DNA of 64,000 nucleotides from SFDP01 sp051653625 (GTDB lineage Bacteria; Bacillota; Clostridia; Lachnospirales; Lachnospiraceae): positions 1-64,000 of the forward strand of contig JBOFWM010000011.1 in NCBI GenBank assembly GCA_051653625.1, given 5' to 3'. The notes under the pieces are model-generated. The model ran no database searches, had not been told where the DNA came from, and saw only the letters and a program-made list of their open reading frames with translations. The position numbers were made by a program, and so were the translations under genes. Below are positions 36,364 through 45,896 of the stretch, piece by piece; the first letter of the stretch is position 1; every line of letters begins with the position of its first letter.

Positions 36364-37353
36364 ATGATTGATTTACATTTACATTTTGATGGTTCAATTC
36401 CGATTGATACGGTTTTAGAATTGGCAAAATTAGAAGGCGTAACATTGCCTACAACTAAAAAAGAAGAATTGAAAACATATCTGCAAGTTCCTGATGATTG
36501 TGGTAGTTTAAATGAATACTTAGAGCGTTTTGTTTTGCCATTATCTGTATTACAAAGCCAAAAAGCATTAAAAAAAGCAATGGTTGATGTTATTAAAGAC
36601 ATTGCAAAAGAAGGGATTCTTTATGCAGAACTTCGTTTCGCGCCACAATTTCATTGTCAGAAAGGTTTGACACAAGAAGAAGTTGTTATTGCAGCGATAG
36701 ATGGAATGAAAGAAGGAATAAAAGAGACAGGTGTAAAGGCGCAACTTATTTTATGTTGTATGCGCGATGATAAAAATCAAGCTGAAAATATAGAAACAGT
36801 TGAATTAACAGCTAAATATTTAGGAAAAGGTGTATGTGCTTGTGATTTAGCAGGTGAAGAAGCGATATTTAAAACAAAAGATTTTAAAGAATTGTTTTTA
36901 TATGCAAAAGAAAAAAAAGTGCCATATACGATTCATGCGGGTGAAGCAGATGATGTTTCGAGTATGGTAGCTGCTATTTCTTTTGGTGCAAAACGTTTGG
37001 GGCATGGTGTAAGTGCAATGGATTCTGAAGAATTAATGTTGCAATTAAAACAAGAAAAAATAGCATTAGAATGCTGTCCTATTAGTAATTTACATACAAA
37101 AAAAATAGCATCAATGAAAGAACATCCTATTAAAATGTTTTTAAATAGAGGGATATTAACTACTATTAATACAGATAATAGGACAGCATCAAATACAACA
37201 ATCGTGAAAGAAGTTTCTATGGTAAGGGAGTATTTAGGTCTTACAAAAGAAGAAGAACAGCAATTGTATTTAAATGCTGCAGAGATTGCATTTTTACCAG
37301 AAGAAGAAAAAGAACAATTGAAAAATAAAATAAAAGAAAAATTTCTTTTGTAA
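36364..37353 (+). CDS. add: Adenosine deaminase
   Basis: Converts adenosine and deoxyadenosine to inosine forms; zinc metalloenzyme. The 329 residues show HLHFDGS at 5-11 (zinc ligands H5, H7), TIHAGEADD near 191-199 with the catalytic His/Glu pair, RLGHGVSAM near 212-220, ALECCPISNLHT near 236-247 and INTDNRTAS near 267-275 with the zinc-binding Asp. It is the last gene of the nucleoside unit. AAGGATGG precedes its start, the same sequence as before cdd. Adenine deaminase is excluded by the motif set, though not rigorously. Confidence 0.94.
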   Translation: MIDLHLHFDGSIPIDTVLELAKLEGVTLPTTKKEELKTYLQVPDDCGSLNEYLERFVLPLSVLQSQKALKKAMVDVIKDIAKEGILYAELRFAPQFHCQKGLTQEEVVIAAIDGMKEGIKETGVKAQLILCCMRDDKNQAENIETVELTAKYLGKGVCACDLAGEEAIFKTKDFKELFLYAKEKKVPYTIHAGEADDVSSMVAAISFGAKRLGHGVSAMDSEELMLQLKQEKIALECCPISNLHTKKIASMKEHPIKMFLNRGILTTINTDNRTASNTTIVKEVSMVREYLGLTKEEEQQLYLNAAEIAFLPEEEKEQLKNKIKEKFLL

Positions 37354-37413
37354 ATTATTGGAAAACTACTTGCAAAATGAAGAAGAAGTATTTATAATTT
37401 ATTTTGCATGAGT

Positions 37414-37486
37414 GCTTCCATGGCTCAGTTGGTAGAGCAACTCATTCGTAATGAGTAGATCGCCGGTTCGAGTCCGGCTGGGAGCT
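37414..37486 (+). tRNA. tRNA-Thr (anticodon CGU)
   Basis: Folds into a full cloverleaf of 73 bases: acceptor GCTTCCA with TGGGAGC (one G-U), D arm GGCTCAGTTGGTAGAGC, anticodon stem ACTCA/TGAGT around the loop TTCGTAA with anticodon CGT, and T arm GCCGG TTCGAGT CCGGC. Decodes ACG threonine codons. The CCA end is not encoded. A terminator hairpin begins two bases after the end. Confidence 0.95.
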
Positions 37487-37487
37487 G

Positions 37488-37528
37488 AATGGAGTGTTTG
37501 AATTTCAAACACTCCATTATTTTTTTGT
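37488..37528 (+). terminator. Terminator after tRNA-Thr, overlapping the stop of the converging permease gene
   Basis: AATGGAGTGTTTG (37488-37500) pairs with CAAACACTCCATT (37506-37518), five-base loop, then a seven-T run. The right arm reaches into the permease gene's stop codon. Confidence 0.85.
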
Positions 37529-38326
37529 ATAAAAAGTTTCAATGCGTTGTATGATTTGATAAAGTAACAATGCAATAAAACATAAAATAATAATAGATAG
37601 AATTAATAAATCTAATTTAAATACTTGACTTGCATATATAATTAAATAACCAAGACCGTTTCTTGCTGCTAAAAATTCTCCGATAATGACACCTACAAGA
37701 GATAATCCAATTGTTACTTTCATGTTACTGATAATGACTGGAATGGTCGATGGGATGACCAGTTTGGTTAATTGGTCAAATGGAGTACCGCCTAATGTGG
37801 TAATTAACTTGATGCGTTCTTCATCTATTTCATGAAAACTAGAATATAACGTCATAATTGATCCAAACAATGCAACTGAAATTCCTGCAATAATAATTGT
37901 TGTTTTGCCGGTTCCAAGCCAAACGATAATTAAAGGTGCTAATGCAGATTTTGGCAAAGAATTTAATACCACTAAAAATGGTTCCAAAATAGTCGCTAGA
38001 TTTTTGCATAAATAAAGAAAAAGTGCAAAAGAAATACTAAATAAATTTACAAGAAAAAAACTTAACAATGTTTCGTATAAAGTGATCCAAATGTGGTAGA
38101 AAATTTCAAAATTCTTACTCATTGATAAAAATAATAAAAATACTTTGGAAGGACTACTGAAAAAGAAAGAGTCGATCCAATTAAAATAAGTTGCCATTTC
38201 CCAAAGTGTTAAAAAACAGAAAAAAATAGAAAGTTGTATTATTAATATCACTAATTTTTTTTGTTTTACTTTTAATAAAAATTCATATTGTTTTTGAGAT
38301 TGTTCCAAGTGATTTTCCCCTTTCAT
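37517..38326 (-). CDS. ABC transporter permease, SsuC/TauC/NitT type
   Basis: Membrane subunit of an importer of the sulfonate/taurine/nitrate/thiamine-precursor class. About six hydrophobic segments, and the EAA-type loop ERIKLITTLGGTPFDQLTKLVIPSTIP near 175-200 that contacts the ATPase. PSKVFLLF near 50 is typical of SsuC-like proteins. The ATG at 38326 overlaps the ATPase stop as ATGA, giving translational coupling; a TTG at 38308 with AGGGG 8 bases before it is an alternative, and a further upstream ATG (38344) is less likely. No substrate-binding protein is adjacent, so the substrate is unknown. Confidence 0.88.
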   Translation of the reverse strand: MKGENHLEQSQKQYEFLLKVKQKKLVILIIQLSIFFCFLTLWEMATYFNWIDSFFFSSPSKVFLLFLSMSKNFEIFYHIWITLYETLLSFFLVNLFSISFALFLYLCKNLATILEPFLVVLNSLPKSALAPLIIVWLGTGKTTIIIAGISVALFGSIMTLYSSFHEIDEERIKLITTLGGTPFDQLTKLVIPSTIPVIISNMKVTIGLSLVGVIIGEFLAARNGLGYLIIYASQVFKLDLLILSIIILCFIALLLYQIIQRIETFYTKK

Positions 38327-39078
38327 TCTTTTAATGTATTCCAAATTTTACGGAAATACTCGTTATATTCTATGGCATCGTGATAATTTTTCATGGTTTC
38401 ATTTTCGTAAGTTAAATGAATATTAAATTCTTCTTTGATATGAGAGGGACGTTTGCTAAAAACTAGAATTTTATCTGATAATCCAATAGCCTCTGAAATA
38501 TTATGCGTTACAAGTATTGCTGTAATTCCGTGCTCATGGATGATAGATCCAATATCACTCGAGACATTAAGGCGAGTTTGATAATCTAAAGCACTAAATG
38601 GTTCGTCTAAAAGTAAAATACTAGGTTTTAATGCTAATGTGCGAATTAAAGCTGCACGCTGCTTCATTCCACCTGACAATTCATTTGGATATCGATTTTT
38701 AAAATCGTATAAACCATACTTATTTAAAAGTTCATCAACAAATTCAAAATAGGAAGAATCTTTTATATGATTAATTTCTAAACCAAGAGTTACATTTTTG
38801 TATATCGTTCTCCATGGTAGTAAATGGTCATGTTGTAACATATATCCAAAGGGGCGTTTTTCTTTTGAATGACATATTATTTCCCCGGAATCTTGTTTGA
38901 TTTGACCAGCTATAATATTCAACAATGTAGATTTTCCGCAACCACTAGGGCCTACAATAGAAACGAATTCTTTGTCATATATATCAAAACTGACGTTTGA
39001 AAGTGCATTTGTCTCACCAGATATAGTATGGTATGTGTATGAAATTTGATTTACTTCTAACTTTTTTTTAGCATTCAT
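38323..39078 (-). CDS. ABC transporter ATPase, SsuB/TauB/NitT type
   Basis: ATP-binding subunit for the permease that follows it on the minus strand. The 251-residue protein has Walker A GPSGCGKST near 43-51, Q-loop MLQHDHLLPW near 83-92, signature LSGGMKQRAALIRTLA near 133-148, Walker B ILLLDEPFSALD near 154-165 and the H-loop VTHNISEA. Length is standard. Coupled to the permease by a 4-base stop/start overlap. Substrate cannot be stated without the binding protein. Confidence 0.92.
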   Translation of the reverse strand: MNAKKKLEVNQISYTYHTISGETNALSNVSFDIYDKEFVSIVGPSGCGKSTLLNIIAGQIKQDSGEIICHSKEKRPFGYMLQHDHLLPWRTIYKNVTLGLEINHIKDSSYFEFVDELLNKYGLYDFKNRYPNELSGGMKQRAALIRTLALKPSILLLDEPFSALDYQTRLNVSSDIGSIIHEHGITAILVTHNISEAIGLSDKILVFSKRPSHIKEEFNIHLTYENETMKNYHDAIEYNEYFRKIWNTLKE

Positions 39079-39146
39079 TTCAATCCAACTTTCAAATGTG
39101 TTCTAATAATATAATATGGAAGAAGAGCGTATATGTGAATTTTATG

Positions 39147-39175
39147 TTGAAAATATTCAGTAAATATGCTATTAT
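39147..39175 (+). promoter_or_regulatory. Promoter for argH
   Basis: -35 TTGAAA at 39147-39152 and -10 TATTAT at 39170-39175 with a 17-base spacer. A short palindrome TGAA-AATA-TTCA overlaps the -35 but is two bases tighter than an ArgR box. Confidence 0.6.
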
Positions 39176-39229
39176 CAAATGCAGATTTAACAATAATGAA
39201 GAGATATATTTTAGAGAGGAAATAATAAG

Positions 39230-40606
39230 ATGGCTCAATTATGGGGTGGACGTTTTACAAAAGAAACGGACCAATTAGTATATAATTTTAATGCTTCTAT
39301 TTCTTTTGATAGCAAATTTATCAATGAAGATATTGAAGGTAGTATTGCACATGTTGTTATGCTTGAAAAACAAGAAATTATTTCTGGAGAAGAAAAAGAC
39401 GAAATAGTAAAAGGATTAACAAGTATTCGTGAGGATGTAAAGAATGGAACGCTTGAAATATCACATGAATATGAAGATGTACATAGTTTTGTAGAGGCGA
39501 CTTTGATTAAACGTATTGGTGAAGCTGGTAAAAAACTTCATACTGGAAGAAGTAGAAATGATCAAGTGGCATTGGATATGAAACTTTATACAAGAAACCA
39601 AGTTCTTGAAGTAGATGAATTATTAAAAGAATTGTTACTTGTTTTAAATGATACAATGAGAGATAATCTTGAAACATATATGCCAGGGTTTACCCATTTA
39701 CAAAAGGCACAACCAATTACATTAGCACATCATATGGGTGCCTATTTTGAGATGTTTAAACGTGATAGACAAAGAATGAAAGATATTTATAATAGGATGA
39801 ATTATTGTCCCTTAGGATCTGGTGCTTTAGCGGGTACTACATATCCATTAGATCGTTTTTATACAGCATCTTTAATGGGATTTGAAGGACCAACAGATAA
39901 TAGTATGGATAGTGTGTCGGATCGCGATTATTTGATTGAATTACTATCAGCGTTTTCGACGATTATGATGCATTTAAGTCGTTTTAGTGAAGAAATTATA
40001 ATTTGGAATTCTAATGAATATGGATTTATTGAATTGGATGATGCATACTCTACAGGAAGTAGTATTATGCCACAAAAGAAAAATCCTGATATTGCAGAGT
40101 TGGTACGTGGGAAAACGGGAAGAGTATATGGTGCTTTAGTATCGTTATTAACTACTATGAAGGGGATTCCACTTGCTTATAATAAGGATATGCAAGAGGA
40201 CAAAGAATTAACTTTTGATGCAATTGATACGGTAAAAGGTTGTCTTGCATTATTTACTGGGATGATCAAAACAACAAAATATAATAAAGAACATATGGCA
40301 AAAAGCGCTATGAATGGATTTACTAATGCTACAGATGCAGCAGATTACTTAGTAAAAAAGGGAATGCCGTTTCGTGATGCACATAGTGTAATAGGAAAAT
40401 TAGTGCTTTACTGTATTGATAAACATACTTCGATTGATGCATTAACATTAGAAGAATTAAAAAGCATTTGTGAGGAGTTTGAATCGGATATTTTTGATGC
40501 AGTAAGTTTAAAGACTTGTGTAGAAAAAAGACTTACACATGGTGCACCAGGAATCGAAGTAATGAAAGCACAAGTAATTGCAAATGAAAAATATTTACTA
40601 AGATAA
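39230..40606 (+). CDS. argH: Argininosuccinate lyase
   Basis: Splits argininosuccinate into arginine and fumarate. The 458-residue protein has [32 protein letters not shown] near 85-116, AQPITLAHH near 160-168 with the substrate His, and the fumarase/aspartase signature [12 protein letters not shown] near 280-291 with the catalytic Ser. AGAGAGGAAATA precedes the ATG. argG is not next to it, so arginine genes are scattered. asd starts 19 bases after the stop and may be cotranscribed. Confidence 0.96.
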   Translation: MAQLWGGRFTKETDQLVYNFNASISFDSKFINEDIEGSIAHVVMLEKQEIISGEEKDEIVKGLTSIREDVKNGTLEISHEYEDVHSFVEATLIKRIGEAGKKLHTGRSRNDQVALDMKLYTRNQVLEVDELLKELLLVLNDTMRDNLETYMPGFTHLQKAQPITLAHHMGAYFEMFKRDRQRMKDIYNRMNYCPLGSGALAGTTYPLDRFYTASLMGFEGPTDNSMDSVSDRDYLIELLSAFSTIMMHLSRFSEEIIIWNSNEYGFIELDDAYSTGSSIMPQKKNPDIAELVRGKTGRVYGALVSLLTTMKGIPLAYNKDMQEDKELTFDAIDTVKGCLALFTGMIKTTKYNKEHMAKSAMNGFTNATDAADYLVKKGMPFRDAHSVIGKLVLYCIDKHTSIDALTLEELKSICEEFESDIFDAVSLKTCVEKRLTHGAPGIEVMKAQVIANEKYLLR

Positions 40607-40625
40607 AAGAGAATGGAGAATGATT

Positions 40626-41711
40626 ATGAGCGAAAAAATAAAAGTTGGTATTTTAGGTGGAACAGGTATGGTAGGGCAACGTTTTATTGCATTATTAGAA
40701 AATCATCCATGGTTTGAGGTAACAACAATTGCGGCAAGTCCTAGATCAGCTGGAAAAACATACGAAGAAGCAGTTGGTGATAGATGGAAAATGACTACAC
40801 CTATGCCAGAAGCAGTGAAAAATATGACTGTTATGAATGTAAATGAAGTTGAAGCTGTTGCAAATTCTGTTGATTTTGTATTTAGTGCGGTAGATATGAC
40901 AAAAGATGAAATTAAAAAAATAGAAGAGGCTTATGCATTAACTGAAACACCAGTTGTTTCAAACAATAGTGCTCATAGATGGACACCAGATGTACCTATG
41001 GTAGTGCCAGAAATAAACCCAGAACATATGAATATTATTGAATTCCAAAAGAAAAGACTTGGAACAAAAAGGGGATTTATTGCAGTAAAACCAAATTGTT
41101 CGATTCAAAGTTATGCGCCAGTGTTAACTGCTTGGGCTGAATTTGAACCATACGAAGTTGTAGCAACTACTTACCAAGCGATTTCAGGTGCAGGAAAAAC
41201 CTTTACAGAATGGCCAGAAATGGTTGGAAATATTATTCCATTTATTGGTGGAGAAGAAGAAAAATCAGAGCAAGAACCACTTCGTATCTGGGGAACTATT
41301 GAAGATGGAGTTATTAAACCAGCAACAGAACCAGCAATTACATGTCAATGTATTCGTGTACCAGTTTTAAATGGACATACAGCTGCTGTTTTTGTGAAAT
41401 TCAGAAAAAAACCAACAAAAGAACAATTGATTGAAAAAATAAAAACATTTAAAGGTGCGCCACAAGATTTAAATTTACCAAATGCACCAAAGCAATTTAT
41501 AACATATCATGAAGAAGAAAATAGACCACAAATCTCACTTGATGTTGATTTTGAAAACGGAATGGGTATTAATGTGGGACGTATTCGTGAAGATAAAGTG
41601 TATGATTTCAAATTTGTAGGTCTTTCTCATAATACAGTACGTGGTGCAGCTGGTGGGGCATTGTTATGTGCTGAGTTATTAAAAGCACAAGGATATATCA
41701 CAAAAAAATAA
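40626..41711 (+). CDS. asd: Aspartate-semialdehyde dehydrogenase
   Basis: NADPH-dependent reduction of aspartyl phosphate to aspartate semialdehyde, the branch to lysine, threonine, methionine and cell-wall diaminopimelate. It has the nucleotide motif GILGGTGMVGQRF near 8-20, catalytic Cys in KPNCSIQSYAPV near 153-164, and a following TTYQAISGAGKTF segment. At 361 residues with these details it resembles the archaeal/fungal-type Asd found in many Clostridia rather than the E. coli form. GGAG lies 7 bases before this ATG; an ATG at 40620 is too close to it. Preceded by argH. Confidence 0.94.
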   Translation: MSEKIKVGILGGTGMVGQRFIALLENHPWFEVTTIAASPRSAGKTYEEAVGDRWKMTTPMPEAVKNMTVMNVNEVEAVANSVDFVFSAVDMTKDEIKKIEEAYALTETPVVSNNSAHRWTPDVPMVVPEINPEHMNIIEFQKKRLGTKRGFIAVKPNCSIQSYAPVLTAWAEFEPYEVVATTYQAISGAGKTFTEWPEMVGNIIPFIGGEEEKSEQEPLRIWGTIEDGVIKPATEPAITCQCIRVPVLNGHTAAVFVKFRKKPTKEQLIEKIKTFKGAPQDLNLPNAPKQFITYHEEENRPQISLDVDFENGMGINVGRIREDKVYDFKFVGLSHNTVRGAAGGALLCAELLKAQGYITKK

Positions 41712-41740
41712 TACATTTTATCTAAGAAAGATGGGTTACT

Positions 41741-43105
41741 ATGTTTGTTGGAAGAGAAACAGAGCTTGCACATTTAGAAAATAATTTAGTTAGAGTTGGG
41801 AATCAAATAACAGTAGTATATGGACAAAAAGGGGTAGGTAAAACTACCCTTATTCGTCGTTTTCTAGAACAAAAGAAGGCACTTTATTATAATGCTCCAA
41901 TCGCTTCAAAAAGACAGCATCTTTTTTTCTTATCAAAACAAATGGAAAAAGAAGGAATTTCTCTTTCGGAATTTCCAGAGTATGATGAAATTTTTCAAGG
42001 AGTTGCAAAGCTTTGCAATGATAAAAAAATTTTAATAATTGATGAATTTCAAAATATGTGTAGAGGAGAGGATGATTTTTTTCAACAGCTTATAGCATTC
42101 TTAGAATCAAATAAACAATTGAGTTTTTATGTTCTACTAGTGAGTTCAACTATTGGATGGGTAGAAAATTCGATGATAGGGAAATTGGGTGTGCTTGCAA
42201 GAGCTATTACTGGATTCTACAAAATCAAAGAATTGAAATTTGAGGATCTTTGTCGCTTTTTTAAAAGTTATACGTATGAAGAGTGTGTAAAGATTTATAG
42301 TATATTAGGCGGAATTCCAGGACTTTGGCGTTTTTTTGATGAAGAATATTCATTTGAAGAAAACATTTGTTATGAGGTTCTAAGTGAATATAGTGCCTTA
42401 TCAAATTTTGGAAGTTCTTATCTATTAGAAGAACTTCGAGAAACAAGCGTCTATAATACAATTCTTTATGCACTTTCAAATGGTATTATGAAATTAAATG
42501 ATTTGTTTTTATATACAGGATTCTCTAGAGCAAAAATTAGTGTGTATTTAAAAAATTTAATACAATTAGAAGTGGTGGAAAAAGTATTTTCATATGATAC
42601 ACTTGATCGAAGCAATAGTCAAAAAGGTGTTTATAAAATTTCTCATAAATATCTTAATTTTTATTATAAATATATTTATGGTAATCAAATTCAATTAACA
42701 AATTTTACATCAGAAGAGTTTTTTGAATATAACATTTTACCTTCTTTTGATGACTTTGTTTCAAAAACATATTGTGAAGTATGTGCAGAGACGATAGATA
42801 AAATGAATCAAAAAAGACAACTTCCATTTCGATTTATTAAATCTGGAACATGGCATGGGAAACAAGGAACTATTGATTTTATTGGACAAGATAAAGACGG
42901 TACACATACAATTATTGCTCAAAGTAATTGGGGTCATACATTAATGACTTACAAAGAGTATGAATTACTTTTATTATGTATGAATAAGGCGAAAATAGAA
43001 GCTGATTATATATATTTATTTTCAACAACTTCTTTTGATGAATCACTAAAATTAGAAGCAAAAAAACATAAGAAATTAATATTAATTTCAACGAAACAAG
43101 AATAA
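41741..43105 (+). CDS. P-loop ATPase of the DUF234 family (archaeal-type ATPase)
   Basis: The 454-residue protein has Walker A GQKGVGKTT at 28-36, Walker B ILIIDEFQN at 97-105, then a winged-helix-like part (about 235-300) and a C-terminal DUF234-type domain (about 320-440), a restriction-endonuclease-like fold in the family. The usual catalytic E-x-K next to a Trp reads Q394-S395-N396-W397 here, although the upstream Asp379 of IDF is kept, so nuclease action is doubtful. The role of this family is not known; mobile, stress and DNA-related functions have been proposed. It follows asd by 29 bases and precedes topB by 8, which favours a DNA-related context. Confidence 0.85.
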   Translation: MFVGRETELAHLENNLVRVGNQITVVYGQKGVGKTTLIRRFLEQKKALYYNAPIASKRQHLFFLSKQMEKEGISLSEFPEYDEIFQGVAKLCNDKKILIIDEFQNMCRGEDDFFQQLIAFLESNKQLSFYVLLVSSTIGWVENSMIGKLGVLARAITGFYKIKELKFEDLCRFFKSYTYEECVKIYSILGGIPGLWRFFDEEYSFEENICYEVLSEYSALSNFGSSYLLEELRETSVYNTILYALSNGIMKLNDLFLYTGFSRAKISVYLKNLIQLEVVEKVFSYDTLDRSNSQKGVYKISHKYLNFYYKYIYGNQIQLTNFTSEEFFEYNILPSFDDFVSKTYCEVCAETIDKMNQKRQLPFRFIKSGTWHGKQGTIDFIGQDKDGTHTIIAQSNWGHTLMTYKEYELLLLCMNKAKIEADYIYLFSTTSFDESLKLEAKKHKKLILISTKQE

Positions 43106-43113
43106 GGAAGTGT

Positions 43114-45120
43114 ATGGGAAAAAAATTATTTATAACTGAAAAGCCAAGTGTTGCAAGAGAATTTGCAAAAGCGCTTGGGGAGAATTTTAAAAATCAAACG
43201 GGTTATATGGAATCAGAAGAATCCATTATCACTTGGTGTGTTGGACATCTAGTGACAATGAGTTATCCAGATGCTTACGATGAGGCTTTAAAAAGATGGA
43301 GTTTAGATACGGTTCCATTTATACCAACAGAATACAAATATGAAGTCATTGAAAATGTAAAAAAACAATTTCTTATTGTAAAAAATTTATTTCACAGAAC
43401 AGATATTGATACGATTTATAATGCAGGAGATTCAGGACGTGAAGGAGAATATATTCAACGACTTGTGTTACAAGTAGCAGGATACAAAGAAGGTGTTGAG
43501 CTAAAGCGTATTTGGATTGATTCTCAAACAGAAGATGAGATTTTGCGTGGAATACGAGAAGCAAAAGATAGTAAAGAATATGATGCACTCTCAGATGCTG
43601 CATATTTACGGGCAAAAGAAGATTATCTAATGGGAATTAATTTTTCTAGAGTACTTACTTTGAAATTTGCATATGGAATAAAACAGTTTTTAGGTGTAGA
43701 TAAAATGGTGATTTCTGTTGGTCGAGTTATGACTTGTGTTCTTGGGATGGTAGTGAAAAGAGAGCGTGAAGTTCGTGAATTTGTAAAAACACCATTTTAT
43801 CGAGTGTTAGGTAATTTTTCATTCCAAGAAAAAGAATTTGAAGGAGAATGGAAAGCAGTTGCTACAAGTAAATATTTCGAATCGCCACTTCTATACAAAG
43901 AAAATGGATTTTTAAAAGAAGAAAGTGCATTTAATCTTATCTCGGAATTATCAAATAATCTTACGTTTCCTACAGTTGCCTTAATAGAAAAGATGGAAAA
44001 GAAAAAGGAAGTGAAAAATCCACCACTTCTTTATAATCTTGCAGAATTACAAAATGATTGCTCGAAATTATTTAAAATAAGTCCTGATGAAACTTTGCGT
44101 ATTATTCAAGAACTATACGAAAAAAAAATGACAACGTATCCTAGAACGGATGCACGTGTATTGTCAACTGCAGTTGCAAAAGAAATTACAAAAAATATTA
44201 ATGGATTGAAAAAATGTGAATTTGTATCTGAAATTGCAACAGAAATTTTAGAGTCCGGAACCTATAAAAATATTGTGAAGTCGAGGTATGTGAACGATAA
44301 ACAAATTACAGACCATTATGCGATTATTCCTACGGGTCAAGGTTTGAATAATTTATCAAATTTAACACCTATTGCAAGAAATGTATTTGAATTATTAACA
44401 AAAAGATTCTTATGTATTTTTCATAAACCAGCTATTTATCAAAAAGTAACGCTTACGATTTCTCATAGAGAAGAATCGTTTTTCTCTAGCTTTAAGGTAA
44501 TGACAGAGGAAGGATATCAAAAAATTCTTCAATATTCTTTTCAGAAGAAAAAAGAAGAAGAGAAAGAAAAGACGGAAGATGTAAAATGTGATGAGGAATT
44601 TCTAAAGATATTAGCCAATCTAAAAAAAGGACAAGAGATGAATCTTCATTCTTTTGAAATAAAAACAGGAGAAACTTCACCACCAAAACGATACAATTCT
44701 GGAAGTATTATTTTAGCTATGGAAAATGCAGGTCAATTAATTGAAGATGAGGAGTTGCGTGCACAAATAAAGGGAAGTGGAATTGGAACAAGTGCAACAA
44801 GAGCGGAAATTTTAAAAAAATTAATAGCAAATACATATTTATCATTAAATAAAAAAACGCAAATTATTACACCTACATTACTAGGTGAATTGATTTATGA
44901 AGTAGTAGAATCATCTATTTCAGCACTTTTAAATCCAAAGTTGACTGCTAGTTGGGAAAAAGGATTAACACTTGTTTCTAATGGAGAAATCACAACGGAT
45001 GAATATATGGAAAAATTAAATTCTTTTGTGTCTCAAAAAACAATTGGTGTAAAAAATATAAGAGGGCATGGAAATTTACAAAGAAGATATGAAGCACTGA
45101 AAACTATTTATAAAAAATAA
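43114..45120 (+). CDS. topB: DNA topoisomerase III (type IA)
   Basis: Relaxes negative supercoils and decatenates DNA with single-strand passage. The 668-residue protein starts MGKKLFITEKPSVAREFAKALG, a Toprim domain with GDSGREGEYI near 107-116, and the active-site Tyr lies in MTTYPRTDARVLS near 343-355. NCALGLPPR-type zinc fingers are absent; the C-terminus ends without Cys clusters, as in many TopB proteins. It is 8 bases after the DUF234 ATPase gene. Many Firmicutes TopB copies are on mobile elements, but no integrase or relaxase is near, so it looks chromosomal. Confidence 0.93.
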   Translation: MGKKLFITEKPSVAREFAKALGENFKNQTGYMESEESIITWCVGHLVTMSYPDAYDEALKRWSLDTVPFIPTEYKYEVIENVKKQFLIVKNLFHRTDIDTIYNAGDSGREGEYIQRLVLQVAGYKEGVELKRIWIDSQTEDEILRGIREAKDSKEYDALSDAAYLRAKEDYLMGINFSRVLTLKFAYGIKQFLGVDKMVISVGRVMTCVLGMVVKREREVREFVKTPFYRVLGNFSFQEKEFEGEWKAVATSKYFESPLLYKENGFLKEESAFNLISELSNNLTFPTVALIEKMEKKKEVKNPPLLYNLAELQNDCSKLFKISPDETLRIIQELYEKKMTTYPRTDARVLSTAVAKEITKNINGLKKCEFVSEIATEILESGTYKNIVKSRYVNDKQITDHYAIIPTGQGLNNLSNLTPIARNVFELLTKRFLCIFHKPAIYQKVTLTISHREESFFSSFKVMTEEGYQKILQYSFQKKKEEEKEKTEDVKCDEEFLKILANLKKGQEMNLHSFEIKTGETSPPKRYNSGSIILAMENAGQLIEDEELRAQIKGSGIGTSATRAEILKKLIANTYLSLNKKTQIITPTLLGELIYEVVESSISALLNPKLTASWEKGLTLVSNGEITTDEYMEKLNSFVSQKTIGVKNIRGHGNLQRRYEALKTIYKK

Positions 45121-45135
45121 GAAAGGTCAAGAAAA

Positions 45136-45801
45136 ATGGAATATATGAAAATTGAAGAATTATTTACAATGGAAGAAACGATTGCTAAGGACATTTTTTT
45201 GAATAAAAATTATCCTTGGGAAGTGCTTGGGGAGATATCAAACTTTATTCAAAGATTGGGAGAAACATTAGATCCGTCTGTTTTTGATAAAATGGGAGAA
45301 AATATTTGGATTGCAAAAAGTGCAACGATTGCAAACAGTGCATCTATTACTGGTCCTGTTATTATTGATGAAAATGCTGAAATTCGTCATTGTGCATATA
45401 TTCGTGGGAATGCAATTATTGGGAAAAAATGTGTAGTAGGAAACTCTACAGAACTAAAAAATGTTATTTTGTTTAATAACGTACAAGTTCCTCATTATAA
45501 TTATGTAGGAGATAGTATTTTAGGATTTAAATCTCATATGGGAGCAGGAAGCAAGACTTCTAATGTAAAAAGTGATAAGACACTTGTAACTATTTCAGAT
45601 TCAGGAAATAGAATTGAAACAGGTCTAAAAAAATTTGGTGCTATTTTGGGAGATTGTGTAGAAGTAGGATGTAATACAATCTTAAATCCTGGATCAGTAA
45701 TTGGGAAAAATACCATTATTTACCCTACAACAATGGTAAGAGGATTTGTACCAGCAGACTCTATTTATAAATGTAATATGGAAATTTCACAAAAACACTA
45801 G
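45136..45801 (+). CDS. Left-handed beta-helix (hexapeptide-repeat) protein, GlmU-acyltransferase-like
   Basis: The 221-residue protein has hexapeptide repeats from about 55 to 205, for example NIWIAKSATIANSASITGPV, AEIRHCAYIRGNAIIG and NTIIYPTTMVRG, which fold as a left-handed parallel beta-helix as in the C-terminal half of GlmU. There is no nucleotidyltransferase domain, so it is not a full GlmU. The N-terminal 50 residues are helical and do not match a known motif to my eye. A sugar-nucleotide acyltransferase or epimerase-like role is possible; the substrate is unknown. It starts 15 bases after topB, with GAAAGG as ribosome site. Confidence 0.8.
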   Translation: MEYMKIEELFTMEETIAKDIFLNKNYPWEVLGEISNFIQRLGETLDPSVFDKMGENIWIAKSATIANSASITGPVIIDENAEIRHCAYIRGNAIIGKKCVVGNSTELKNVILFNNVQVPHYNYVGDSILGFKSHMGAGSKTSNVKSDKTLVTISDSGNRIETGLKKFGAILGDCVEVGCNTILNPGSVIGKNTIIYPTTMVRGFVPADSIYKCNMEISQKH

Positions 45802-45896
45802 ATTTTTTTGTCGAATTATGAGAAAATAAGAACTGTATGATTGGTAGCTCTTATGCCATGAGATATTTATTTTCTATTATTGAAAGGAGATTTTAC

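Noticed and set aside
39136..39165. ArgR operator at the argH promoter
   Set aside because: The TGAA-AATA-TTCA palindrome is two bases shorter in the middle than the ArgR box and stands alone, so I do not claim it.
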